From positions 558,001 through 622,000 of the forward strand of contig CAWAVB010000001.1 in assembly GCA_963785415.1 (NCBI GenBank): a stretch of DNA of 64,000 nt, in the 5' to 3' direction. The position numbers were made by a program, and so were the translations under genes. Within the stretch, counting starts at the first letter, position 1, and the number at the start of each line of letters is the position of its first letter. The notes under the pieces are model-generated. The model was not told the origin of the DNA. It saw only the letters and a program-made list of their open reading frames with translations, and ran no database searches. This document shows, one piece after another, positions 53,845-62,537 of this stretch. Source of the DNA: Bog-793 sp963785415. GTDB taxonomy: Bacteria > Actinomycetota > Acidimicrobiia > Acidimicrobiales > Bog-793.

Positions 53845-54834
53845 TCATGAGCCGAAAGTGTCGATCATCAGCCGCACGTCGCTGCCGAGCGGGTACAGGA
53901 TCGGGCAGGTCGCGCCCGCCGCGATGTACTCGTCGACCTTGGCCCGGCACTCCTCGGGCGTGCCGGACGCCGTGATCATCTGGACCGCGTCGTCGGGGAC
54001 GAGACGCATCGCCTTGTGGATCTCCTCCGGCCCGGCGGGCCAGGTGAGGACCTTGCCGATCTCCTCGATGAGGGCCGGGTCGACCCCGCTCGCCTTCATG
54101 ATGTGGGGCTGCTGCCCGAGATACTGGGTGAGGAGCTCGCGGGACCGGTCGAGGGCGAGCTCGCGGTCGTTGTCGAGCGAGCACACGACGAGCTGGGGCC
54201 GGTCGATCGCGTCGAGGCTGCGCCCGGCGCGGCCTGCGCCGATGGCGAGGTGCTCCATCGCCTCCCGGTTGTAGGCGGGGCTCACCATGTAGTTGAGCAC
54301 CACCCCGTCGGCGATCTCGGCGGCGAGCTCCATCATCTGCATGCCGGTCGCGCCGACGTAGATCGGCACGTGCTTCGGCGAGCGGTCGCCGTGGACGATG
54401 TCGATCTCGACGTCGTCGAGGTGGACGAACTCCCCGTGGTAGGTGACGCGCTCCATGGCGAGGAGCCGCCTCGTCGCCTCGACCACCTCGCGCATCGCGC
54501 GGAGCGGTTTGCGGCGGTCGATGCCGACCTTGCCCGCGAGTGGTTCCCACCACGCGCCGAGCCCCAGGATCACCCGCCCCGGGGCGAGCTCGTCGAGCGT
54601 CGAGAACGTCGCAGCGAGAAGGCCCACGTTGCGGGTCCAGATTGGGATCACCCCGGAGGCCACCTTGATCCGGCTCGTGACGGCGGCGTAGGCCGCCATC
54701 GGCACCGTCGCCTCGCGCACGAGCCGGCTCTCGGCCTGCCAGATCGCCTCGAAGCCCCGCTCCTCGGCGTAGCGCGAATACTCCATGCCGTCACGGATCG
54801 GGTGCATGTCCTGCAGGTACAGGGCGGCTCTCAT
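53845..54834 (-). CDS. LLM-class flavin-dependent oxidoreductase
   Basis: A 329-residue luciferase-like TIM-barrel protein: YSRYAEERGFEAIWQAESRL, RIKVASGVIPIWTRNVGLLA, FSTLDELAPGRVILGLGAWW near residue 79-98, and HVPIYVGATGMQMMELAAEI near 158. The pattern resembles F420-dependent reductases (MER/MSMEG type) more than FMN monooxygenases, as expected in actinobacteria. Its ATG overlaps the ssnA-like stop, so it belongs to the operon. The step it performs, perhaps reduction or oxidation of a ring or ureide intermediate, is unknown. Confidence 0.85.
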   Translation of the reverse strand: MRAALYLQDMHPIRDGMEYSRYAEERGFEAIWQAESRLVREATVPMAAYAAVTSRIKVASGVIPIWTRNVGLLAATFSTLDELAPGRVILGLGAWWEPLAGKVGIDRRKPLRAMREVVEATRRLLAMERVTYHGEFVHLDDVEIDIVHGDRSPKHVPIYVGATGMQMMELAAEIADGVVLNYMVSPAYNREAMEHLAIGAGRAGRSLDAIDRPQLVVCSLDNDRELALDRSRELLTQYLGQQPHIMKASGVDPALIEEIGKVLTWPAGPEEIHKAMRLVPDDAVQMITASGTPEECRAKVDEYIAAGATCPILYPLGSDVRLMIDTFGS

Positions 54835-56192
54835 CGCTCCTCCCTCCTTCTCGGATCGTAGGTGTGCGCGGGCGTCTCTTCGAGGCGCCGCCACAGCCGC
54901 TCGGTCGTGCCCACCTCGTCGGCGGCGACCCCGGGCTCGTCGACCCGGGTCGAGCGGCCTTCTTCGACGACGAGCTCGCCCGCCACGTAAACGTCGCGGA
55001 CCCGCCCCGGGGCGAGGCCGAACACCCAGTGCCCGGCGAGGTTTGCCGCCCCGATCGGCGTCGGCGGCGCATAGGAGAGCACACAGAGGTCCGCCGGCGC
55101 GCCGGGCACGAGCGTACCGAGCAGCGGCTCGTCGAACGCCCGTGCCACGAAGCGCGCCCCCTCGGCGAGACGGACGAGCGGCCACTCCGGCGCGGTGCCG
55201 AGATCGGCCTCCTTGGCGCGGAAAAAGCCAGCCTGCGATTCGGCCAGCATGTCGCCGCCGATGCCGTCGGTCCCGAGCGCGACGCGCCCCGTCCGGCGGT
55301 TGAACGGCGAGTGGCCGACGCCGTTGTTCATGTTCGAGCGCGGGTTGCAGGCGACGGTCGCCCCGGACGACTCGACGAGGCGTGCCTCGGCCTCGTCGAC
55401 GTGCACGCAGTGCGCGAGCAGCGCCCGTTCCGTGAGCACGCCGGCGGCGGCGAGCCGGCCCGCCACTCGCTTGGAGTAACGCCCGACACAGTCGCGCTCG
55501 TCCACGTCGTCCTCGGCCACGTGGATGTGCACCCCCACGCCGGCGTCGGCCGCCTCGCCAGCGCACGCCTCGAGGGTCGCGTCCGAAAGTGTGAACGAGG
55601 CGTGCGCGCCCACCATTCCGCGGGCGAGGGGGAGATGGCGCCGCAGGAAGCGCCGGTTCTCCGCGAGGCCCGCCAGGGCGCGCTCCGGGCCGTCGCGGTC
55701 CGTCACCTCGTAGCAGAGCACCGAGCGCGCTCCCAGCCTGCCGAGCGCGTCGGCGATGACGTCGAGCGAGCCGTCGATCGCATTCGGCGAGGCGTGGTGG
55801 TCGACGATCGTCGTCGTCCCGGCGAGGAGGGCGTCGAGCCCTCCCCGGACCGCGGAGGCGCGCACCGATTCCTCGTCGAGGGCGCGGTCGAGCCGCCACC
55901 AGATCCGCTGGAGGATCTCCGTGAAGTCCCGTGGCGCAGCCAGCGCATACGGCATGCCTCTCGACAGGGCCGAGTAGAGGTGGTGATGGGCACAGACGTT
56001 GCCGGGCACGACGAGCGTGCCGGTGCAGTCCCGCGACACGGCCGCCGCGGGTGCGTCGCCGAGCGCCCGGACGCGCCCGTCGGCGATGACGAGGTCGGAG
56101 CAGACGACCTCGGGCGGGTCGAGCGAGACGACGACCGTCGCGCCGCGCAGGACGACCGCCGGCGCCGGGACGGGGCTGCGGGGCCGGGCCAT
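54831..56192 (-). CDS. ssnA: SsnA-like amidohydrolase
   Basis: A 453-residue amidohydrolase-superfamily member. VPGNVCAHHHLYSALSRGMP, then WWRLDRALDEESV, TTTIVDHHASPNAIDGSLD, GAHASFTLSD, VHIHVAEDDVDE, LLAHCVHVDE, NPRSNMNNGVGHSP and ALGTDGIGGDMLAE follow E. coli SsnA block by block. The HxH, later histidines and Asp bind zinc or iron. SsnA is part of purine-use clusters and resembles aminohydrolases for guanine-like rings; its own substrate is unsettled. Start ATG 56192, five bases after the upstream PLP gene. Confidence 0.88.
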   Translation of the reverse strand: MARPRSPVPAPAVVLRGATVVVSLDPPEVVCSDLVIADGRVRALGDAPAAAVSRDCTGTLVVPGNVCAHHHLYSALSRGMPYALAAPRDFTEILQRIWWRLDRALDEESVRASAVRGGLDALLAGTTTIVDHHASPNAIDGSLDVIADALGRLGARSVLCYEVTDRDGPERALAGLAENRRFLRRHLPLARGMVGAHASFTLSDATLEACAGEAADAGVGVHIHVAEDDVDERDCVGRYSKRVAGRLAAAGVLTERALLAHCVHVDEAEARLVESSGATVACNPRSNMNNGVGHSPFNRRTGRVALGTDGIGGDMLAESQAGFFRAKEADLGTAPEWPLVRLAEGARFVARAFDEPLLGTLVPGAPADLCVLSYAPPTPIGAANLAGHWVFGLAPGRVRDVYVAGELVVEEGRSTRVDEPGVAADEVGTTERLWRRLEETPAHTYDPRRREER

Positions 56193-56197
56193 CGCGC

Positions 56198-57547
56198 TCA
56201 GCGCTCGATCCCGGTGAACAAAAGCGCCACGCGCTCGTCCGTGCGCACCGCGCCGGCGCCGAGCAACTCGACGAGCCCGGCGAGGCCGGCGGATCCGGTC
56301 GCCGAGACGTTGAAACCCGCGTCGTGACCGAGCTGGTGGGCCTCGGCGAGCCGCTTCTCCCCGACGACGACCGGCTCGCCGCCGGTAACGAGCATGGCCC
56401 GCACGACCGCCAGCCAGTCGTAGGTCTCGTCGTCGAGGATCCCGTCGGCGACGCTTTTCGGCTCGCTCTCCCACGGCCACATGTAGCTCGACCGCGCTCG
56501 CGCCGCGCTTTCGAGCGCGCCGTCGATCTCGGCGGCGTCGGGCGAGGCTGGGAGGGTGGCGCGCACCTTGTGGTAGGCGCGCTCGAGCGGATGGGCGCCC
56601 GTCGTCTGCACCGTGTGGATTCGCGCCACGTGGTCCATCCTCCCGAGCGCGGAAGACTCCGCAAACGCCTGGGCGCAGCTGCTCGCCAGCGCGCCCCCGC
56701 CCACCTGGACGACGACGTGATCGAGCGTGAGCCCGCTTTCCTCGCACTGCGACGCGATCTCGTAGCCGAGGGTCTCGCCGCCCTCGATCGCCAGGCCGTT
56801 CAGGTTCCCCTGGCAGGTGAACGCCAGCGCCCCGCGCCCGAGCTCGTCGAGCAATCGAAGATAGGTCGGGTCGCCGGGTTCGCCGGGCCGGCGTTCGCAG
56901 ACGACGATCTCGGCGTCGAGATCGCCGAGCCGCTCGACGACGTGCCGGTCAGCGTCGACGGGCACGAACACGCGCAGCCGCCACTTTCCGGCCGCGGCGA
57001 CGACCGCGGCCGCCAGCGCGGCGTTGCCGCAACTCGCAATGGCGAGTGGCGGGCGCCGGTCACGGTCGGCGAGACCGGTCAGCTCCGCCACCTCGAGGTG
57101 CAAAAGCACTCCCATGAGGTGTCGCGCCTTGTGCGAGCCGGCGACGTTGTCGATCTCGTTCTTCACCCAGACCCCCCCGGGCTCGACGAACCCGAGCGCG
57201 GGGGACAGGGTCTCGCTGCGCGTAAATGGCGTCGCGCGGAAACCGTGGTCGTCGACTTGGCTGACCGCGGTGTCCAAACGCCGCACGAGCTCGACGAAAC
57301 GCGCGTCGTCGAGGCCGTCGGCGAGCGCCCGGTGGTAGCTGTGCAAAAGCTCCCGGTAGGCGACGAAGGGGCACGGGTCGATCCTGTCCGGGTCCGGGAA
57401 GCGCACGCTCGGGATGTCGAGGACACGGACGAGCACGTGGTCGACGTCGCCGACGCCGCTGTTCGGGCAGCGGAACGGGTAGGGCTCGGTGGGACTGGGA
57501 GACGCGCCGCACCCGGAGCAGACGAGCGTGCTGGCGGTCGCGCTCAA
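56198..57547 (-). CDS. Threonine-synthase-like fold-type-II PLP enzyme with N-terminal zinc ribbon
   Basis: A 449-residue PLP enzyme. Residues 1-30 have two cysteine pairs (LVCSGCGAS and RCPNSG) like a zinc ribbon of threonine synthases. Core: PLP lysine in DNVAGSHKARHLMGVLLH near residue 142, phosphate loop IASCGNAALAAAVVAAAG near 177, VVQVGGGALASSCAQAF near 280. A second-half strand VSATGSAGLAGLVELL closes the site. It may eliminate ammonia from an amino acid such as diaminopropionate, serine or a threonine relative. Start TTG 57547 overlaps the upstream stop (TTGA), with GGGAG about ten bases before. Confidence 0.78.
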   Translation of the reverse strand: MSATASTLVCSGCGASPSPTEPYPFRCPNSGVGDVDHVLVRVLDIPSVRFPDPDRIDPCPFVAYRELLHSYHRALADGLDDARFVELVRRLDTAVSQVDDHGFRATPFTRSETLSPALGFVEPGGVWVKNEIDNVAGSHKARHLMGVLLHLEVAELTGLADRDRRPPLAIASCGNAALAAAVVAAAGKWRLRVFVPVDADRHVVERLGDLDAEIVVCERRPGEPGDPTYLRLLDELGRGALAFTCQGNLNGLAIEGGETLGYEIASQCEESGLTLDHVVVQVGGGALASSCAQAFAESSALGRMDHVARIHTVQTTGAHPLERAYHKVRATLPASPDAAEIDGALESAARARSSYMWPWESEPKSVADGILDDETYDWLAVVRAMLVTGGEPVVVGEKRLAEAHQLGHDAGFNVSATGSAGLAGLVELLGAGAVRTDERVALLFTGIER

Positions 57548-59040
57548 GAGACAGTGACTCCCGTGCGAGCGTTGAACTCGCGGATGAGGTCGTCCCACTG
57601 CGGGATCTCCGCCCGCAGCTGCCGCCACCAGGACTGGTCGCGCCGCGCCGTGAACTCGTCGATGGCGACCCCTTGCTGCTCCACCCAGGTGAAGTAGCCG
57701 AGGTTGAACACGCGGGCGCGGTCGACCTCGGTCATCTCGAGCAGATGGTCGGTCTCGGCGCCCGTCATGTGCTGGCCGAAAGCCCCGGCGGCACGGACGT
57801 CGTCGAAGCCTTCGGGGAAGTCCCGTGCCGCAATGCGCGCTCGTTCGCTGGCGTACATCTCGGCACCGTCCGTCGCCACGGTCATCACGACGTCGTCGGG
57901 CCCGAGTCCGAGGTACTTGGCCGTCTTCACGGCGGCGACGATGTTGCAGATGCTCGAGAGGCCGAAATCATCGAGCGCGGCGAGGACGTGGCCGGGCACG
58001 TGGCGACGCTTGGCGAGGAAGGTCCTCCCGGCGTCCGTCCCGAAGACGAGGGCGAGATGGTCCGTCGCACGGTCGGAGACCGCCGTCACGATGTCGGTGT
58101 TGTAGACGTTGTGGATGAACGGGATGTGCTTGTCGCCGATGCCTTGGATGTTGTGCTCACCGAATCCGTTGTAGAGCATCGTCGGGCACTCGAGCGCCTC
58201 GACGGCGACGATCCGCGCCCCGTGGGACTCTTTCAGGCGGTCTCCCGCCCCGAGCGTCCCCGCCGAGCCGGAGGCGGAGACGAACGCGGCGAGCCGCAGC
58301 GCGGGCCGCTTCTCGCGCATCGCGTCGAAGACGTCGCCAAGCGCTGTCCCCGTGCACAGGTAGTGCGCGAGATGGTTCCCGAACTCCGAGAACTGGTTGA
58401 AGATCACGTTCGCGGGGTCGCGGGAAAGCTCGGCGCAGCGGTCGTAGATCTCCTTCACGTTGCTCTCGGTGCCCGGCGTGGCGATGATGTCGGCCGGATC
58501 GGCCACCCAGTCCTCTAGCCAGGCGAAGCGCTCCCGGCTCATGCCCTCGGGAAGCACGGCGACGCCCCGGCAGCTCATGAGGCGTGAGATCGCCACGCCG
58601 CCCCGGCAGTAGTTCCCCGTCGAGGGCCACACCGCCCGGTGCGAGGTCGGGTCGAACTGACCGGTGACAACGCGCGGCACGAGGCACCCGTACGCGGCGA
58701 GGACCTTGTGGGCCCGGATCATCGGGAACCGGTCGCCGAACGCCACGACGATGGGCGCCTCGACCCCCGTCAGCTCGCTCGGAAGCACGACGTACCCGGG
58801 CAGAGCGACCCGGCGGGTGCGATCCGCGTCGTTGAACCAGTGCACCCGGAACAGGTTGAGGGGATTCGCCTCGTCGGGGCCGACCGACGCCAGCGCGTCC
58901 TCGATGGGGGAAGGGATGGTGCGGGGATCGGCGAGCTCGGCGAATGTCGGGAGAAGGATCCTGCGTTCCTTGAAACGCTCGACCGTGCGGTCGTACACCG
59001 CTCGATCGACGATGTCACCTTCCAGTCCCAAGGTCCGCAT
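57544..59040 (-). CDS. Unassigned fold-type-II PLP enzyme heading the purine operon
   Basis: A 498-residue protein with cysteine-synthase-like features: lysine in FPMIRAHKVLAAYGCLVPR near 108, VWPSTGNYCRGGVAISRLMS near 138, TPGTESNVKEIYDRC near 188, SASGSAGTLGAGDRLKESHG near 258, and a C-terminal region EIPQWDDLIREFN. It is longer than CysK and diaminopropionate ammonia-lyase (about 400) because of about 100 N-terminal residues. I do not know its reaction. It is first in the operon, and GGAGGAG stands about six bases before ATG 59040. Its position suggests it replaces YgeX, or forms a pair with the next enzyme. Confidence 0.78.
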   Translation of the reverse strand: MRTLGLEGDIVDRAVYDRTVERFKERRILLPTFAELADPRTIPSPIEDALASVGPDEANPLNLFRVHWFNDADRTRRVALPGYVVLPSELTGVEAPIVVAFGDRFPMIRAHKVLAAYGCLVPRVVTGQFDPTSHRAVWPSTGNYCRGGVAISRLMSCRGVAVLPEGMSRERFAWLEDWVADPADIIATPGTESNVKEIYDRCAELSRDPANVIFNQFSEFGNHLAHYLCTGTALGDVFDAMREKRPALRLAAFVSASGSAGTLGAGDRLKESHGARIVAVEALECPTMLYNGFGEHNIQGIGDKHIPFIHNVYNTDIVTAVSDRATDHLALVFGTDAGRTFLAKRRHVPGHVLAALDDFGLSSICNIVAAVKTAKYLGLGPDDVVMTVATDGAEMYASERARIAARDFPEGFDDVRAAGAFGQHMTGAETDHLLEMTEVDRARVFNLGYFTWVEQQGVAIDEFTARRDQSWWRQLRAEIPQWDDLIREFNARTGVTVS

Positions 59041-59273
59041 CTCTCTCCTCCGTGTCAGTTCGGGCGCGACGATCCTCTCGTCGTCGCCAGCCGGACTTGA
59101 GGTCCCCGAGCCTCCTTCGACTGCCCCGTGTGACTGTCCTATCCGAAAACATCGGCCGGGCAACGCGCCCGACCGTTCCCTCACCCCGGCGCGGTTGCCC
59201 GCCCAGGCTCCTATCTGCCTGCGCACCCCAGTGACGACACCGTCCCTTCGAACCGCCCGGCGATCCTGGCAGG

Positions 59274-59308
59274 GCGATGGCCCCCGCGCTGCGCGCGGGG
59301 GCCATCGC
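59274..59308 (-). terminator. Perfect 16-bp hairpin after the NCS1 permease
   Basis: GCGATGGCCCCCGCGC pairs fully with GCGCGGGGGCCATCGC around a TGC loop. It lies nine bases beyond the permease stop on the minus strand, upstream of the PLP-gene operon, so it should split the two transcription units. There is no T run. Confidence 0.7.
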
Positions 59309-59316
59309 GGATCTGC

Positions 59317-60780
59317 CTAGGAGGAGTACTTGCCGATCTCCTTCGGAACCGAACGGAACGACAGCACGTAGTAAATGATCGCGCTGACGAGCAGCCCGAA
59401 CGCCCAGCTGAAGTCGGCACCGTAGAAGTGGTTCGACAACGGCGACGAGTACGAAGGCACGTAGTACTGCGCTTCGATCCACATCATCGCCGCGAACATC
59501 CCTGCGGCGAGTGCGGACAGCGCCTTCCAGTTGAAGCCGCCGTTACGCCAGTACAGGCCACCCTTCTTCGCCGCAAGCGAGCTGAAGTCGTAGCGACCAC
59601 GACGGAGCATGTAGTCGACGATGTAGACGCCGAACCACGCCCCGAGCCACACGACGATGTAGTCCAAGAACCCCGAAAGGTCCGTGTAGAAGTTCCCCTT
59701 GAAGATCACAAGTGCCGTCACGCCACCGGAGATGATGGTGTCGATGACGACGCAGACCCACCGCTTGGTCGGGAGGCCGAGCGCCTGAAGTGTGACCCCC
59801 GAGGAGTACATGTCGATCGTGTTGATCGCGAACAGCTGCGGGAGCGCCAGGATGAGGAACGGCCAGAAGAACCAGCTGGCGAACGCTGCCGGCACGGCGG
59901 CGGCCGCCGTGACCGCCGGGCTCACGAGGTAGGCCGCTGCGCCGAGGAGCTCAAGCAGGATGGACGGAATGGCTCCACCGAGCGTCGCGGCCCAGAACGT
60001 CTTCACCGGGGGGGTGTCGGCCGGGAGGTAGCGGGAGTAGTCCGCCGCGTTCTCCGTCCAACCAAGGCCCCCAGCCGAGACGATGAGCACGAGCGCTCCC
60101 GTCCACAGCCACCACGACGTGTTCTGGTGCAAGCTCGTCACATGGGCGTGCGGGATGACCAGGCACGCCATGATGATGAACACGACGATGAACACGTAGG
60201 ACAGGTAACGCAAGACCTTCGTAATCGTCGCGTGCCCGAGGAACGGCACCACGAACTGGATGAGCACCGCGAGGATGATCGCGATCGTCTTGCCCGTGTC
60301 GTTGAGGTGAACGCCCTCGCGGACGAACATCGCCACGACGATGAGCACCACGATCACCAGGCCTTCGACCTCGAAGCCCACCTGGGTGATCCAGTTGAAC
60401 AACGACGGCGCGCGGTTGCCGTTGCGGCCGAAAGGCGCCCGGCTCACCATGAACGCCGTCGTTCCCGACTTCGGTCCAGAAAGGCTCGCCCAGCCGAGGA
60501 ACACGTAGAAGATGTTGCCGACGAGGATCGCCAGGACTGCCTGCCAGAATGACAGCCCGAAGGAGACGATCAGGGCGCCGTAGACGAGGAACTCGACGTT
60601 CCAGATCGCCCCGGTCCACATCCAGAACAAGCCTGCGGGGCGTAATTTCCGGTCGGCGTCCGCGACGTGCTCGATGCCCCGCTGCTCGAGCTTGAAGGCG
60701 CTGTATCCCTCCGCCTCGCCACCGAGCATCGGCGACCCGCCTCCCGGCGGGCCGGAGCCCATGTCCACACCGTTGGCCAT
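59317..60780 (-). CDS. NCS1-family purine/pyrimidine/hydantoin permease
   Basis: A 487-residue transporter with twelve membrane segments. EGYSAFKLEQRGIEHVADAD, then MWTGAIWNVEFLVYGALIV (TM1), VSRAPFGRNGNRAPSLFNWI, GWTENAADYSRYLP and WLGAWFGVYIVDYMLRRGRY are NCS1/Fur-CodB signatures (GAWFGVYIVDY near TM10). NCS1 members import allantoin, uracil, cytosine, hydantoins or purines with Na+ or H+. Start ATG 60780 follows GGGAGG. It is divergent from the 8-oxoguanine-deaminase-like gene, with a shared 373-base control region. Confidence 0.9.
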   Translation of the reverse strand: MANGVDMGSGPPGGGSPMLGGEAEGYSAFKLEQRGIEHVADADRKLRPAGLFWMWTGAIWNVEFLVYGALIVSFGLSFWQAVLAILVGNIFYVFLGWASLSGPKSGTTAFMVSRAPFGRNGNRAPSLFNWITQVGFEVEGLVIVVLIVVAMFVREGVHLNDTGKTIAIILAVLIQFVVPFLGHATITKVLRYLSYVFIVVFIIMACLVIPHAHVTSLHQNTSWWLWTGALVLIVSAGGLGWTENAADYSRYLPADTPPVKTFWAATLGGAIPSILLELLGAAAYLVSPAVTAAAAVPAAFASWFFWPFLILALPQLFAINTIDMYSSGVTLQALGLPTKRWVCVVIDTIISGGVTALVIFKGNFYTDLSGFLDYIVVWLGAWFGVYIVDYMLRRGRYDFSSLAAKKGGLYWRNGGFNWKALSALAAGMFAAMMWIEAQYYVPSYSSPLSNHFYGADFSWAFGLLVSAIIYYVLSFRSVPKEIGKYSS

Positions 60781-61153
60781 CGTCGGACCTCCCTCCGTGC
60801 GCCCTCAGAAAGGTCGGTCGGCCCTCGTCGTGCGCACTATCTCGTCGTACGACAGAAAATGATGCTGAGAACCTGCTGAAACTGTCGGAAGCGTATCCCT
60901 TTACCAACGGCGCGTCTTTGTTAAGGAAGTGAAATAACACGCTGCCGATTGTGCCCATGTGAGCGTCTGGGAGTCGGGTCCCGGGGGCCCCGAGAGTCCC
61001 CCGTCGCACCCGGCGGGACGCCGGCAAGCGCCGGTTCCGCCCGACCCGGCGACTCGGGCCCCCGGCGCCGCGGGGAGCACAGAGGCGAGGCCGAGACCGG
61101 AATCGCGCACCAGATGCTGGTCGGGCGACAACTGGGACGGCGATACTACGGGC
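60781..61153. promoter_or_regulatory. 373-base divergent control region of the purine island
   Basis: No gene. It contains the least GC-rich DNA of the island (around 60870-60935, with AAACTGTCGG, GTATCCCTTTACC and GTTAAGGAAGTGAAATAAC), a palindrome GTCGTACGAC (60844-60853) that could bind a repressor, and GATACT (61142-61147) six bases before the GTG of the deaminase gene. Confidence 0.45.
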
Positions 61154-62449
61154 GTGGAGCATCGGACGGTCCTGCGCGGCGCTCGCTCGCCGGGCGACGT
61201 CGCCGTCGAGGGGGGTCGCATCACCGCCGTCGGCGCGGTCGACGCCCGTCCCGGTGACCGGGTCGTGCGCTGTGACGGCGACCTCATCACCGCCGGCTTC
61301 GTCAACACCCACCATCACCTCTACCAATGGATGACGCGGGGACGGGCGACGGCGTGTGACCTCTTCACCTGGCTCACGACCCTCTATCCGGTCTGGGGGA
61401 GGATGTCGGTCGACGACACCGCGGCGGCGGCCCTCGTCGGTCTCGGAGAGCTCGCCCTGTCCGGCGCGACGACCGTGTCGGACCACCACTACGTCGTGCC
61501 CCGCGGCGACGACGGCGTCTTCGACGCGATCGCCGCGGCGGCACGCACCGTTGGCGTGCGCCTCGCGCTGTGCCGCGGTTCGATGGACCTCGGCCAAAGC
61601 GCCGGTGGCCTGCCGCCCGATTCGGTCGTGGAATCGATCGACGCCATCCTCGCCTCGACCGAGGCGGTCGCCGCCCGGCTGCACGACGGTGAGCGCGTGA
61701 TGATCGCCGTGGCGCCGTGCAGCCCCTTCTCGGTGTCGACCGACCTCATGCGGGAGTCCGCGGCGATGGCGCGTCGCCTCGGCCTGCGCCTGCACACCCA
61801 CCTCGCCGAGACCGACGACGAGGCGAGCCACTGTCTGGCGCGCTTCGGCCGGCGACCGCTCGAGCTGATGGAGGAGCTCGGCTGGCTCGGCGACGACGTC
61901 TGGTTCGCGCACGCGATCCACCTCGACCCCGCCGAGGTCGCGACACTCGGCCGTGCCGGGACCGGCGTCGCGCACTGCCCGAGCTCGAACGCCCGGCTTG
62001 CCGCCGGCATGTGCCCGGTGCGGGGCCTGCTCGACGCCGGGGTTCCCGTCGGCTTAGGGGTCGACGGCCCCGCCTCGAACGAACTCGGCGTGCTGCTGCC
62101 GGAGCTGCGCCAGGCCCTCTACACCGCCCGGCTGCGCGAGGGACACGCCGACGCGCTCTCCCCCACCGAGGCGCTGGCGCTCGCCACCTCCGGCGGGGCG
62201 GGGTGTCTCGGGCGCGCCGATCTCGGGCGTTGCGAGGTGGGGGCGGCGGCAGACCTCGCCGTCTGGCCCGTCGACGACCTCGCCGACGTCCCCGACCCGA
62301 TCGACGGCCTCGTGCTCGGCCCGGACCGTCGCGTGCGCCACCTCCTCGTCGGGGGCGAGAGCGTCGTCGCCGACGGCGCGCTCGTCGGCGTCGACCTCGG
62401 GCGCGCCCACGCCGAACTGGCGCGCCGGGCCCGCGACCTGTGGTCATGA
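61154..62449 (+). CDS. 8-oxoguanine-deaminase-like amidohydrolase
   Basis: A 431-residue amidohydrolase. TAGFVNTHHHLYQWMTRGRA, LYPVWGRMSVDD, TTVSDHHYVVPRGDD, CRGSMDLGQSAGGLPPDSVV, APCSPFSVSTDLMRESA, HTHLAETDDEASHCLARFG and GVDGPASNELGVL follow the bacterial 8-oxoguanine deaminase family, which turns 8-oxoguanine into uric acid and ammonia; related triazine hydrolases share many blocks. Start GTG 61154 is leaderless-like after GATACT. The hydantoinase gene begins 88 bases downstream. Confidence 0.88.
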   Translation: MEHRTVLRGARSPGDVAVEGGRITAVGAVDARPGDRVVRCDGDLITAGFVNTHHHLYQWMTRGRATACDLFTWLTTLYPVWGRMSVDDTAAAALVGLGELALSGATTVSDHHYVVPRGDDGVFDAIAAAARTVGVRLALCRGSMDLGQSAGGLPPDSVVESIDAILASTEAVAARLHDGERVMIAVAPCSPFSVSTDLMRESAAMARRLGLRLHTHLAETDDEASHCLARFGRRPLELMEELGWLGDDVWFAHAIHLDPAEVATLGRAGTGVAHCPSSNARLAAGMCPVRGLLDAGVPVGLGVDGPASNELGVLLPELRQALYTARLREGHADALSPTEALALATSGGAGCLGRADLGRCEVGAAADLAVWPVDDLADVPDPIDGLVLGPDRRVRHLLVGGESVVADGALVGVDLGRAHAELARRARDLWS

Positions 62450-62537
62450 CGGGACCCTCGCGGCCGCGCCCGTCGGGCGGTGCCGACGCGCCACACCGCG
62501 ACGAGCCCGATGCCTTTCAAGAACTGGGGAAGACACG

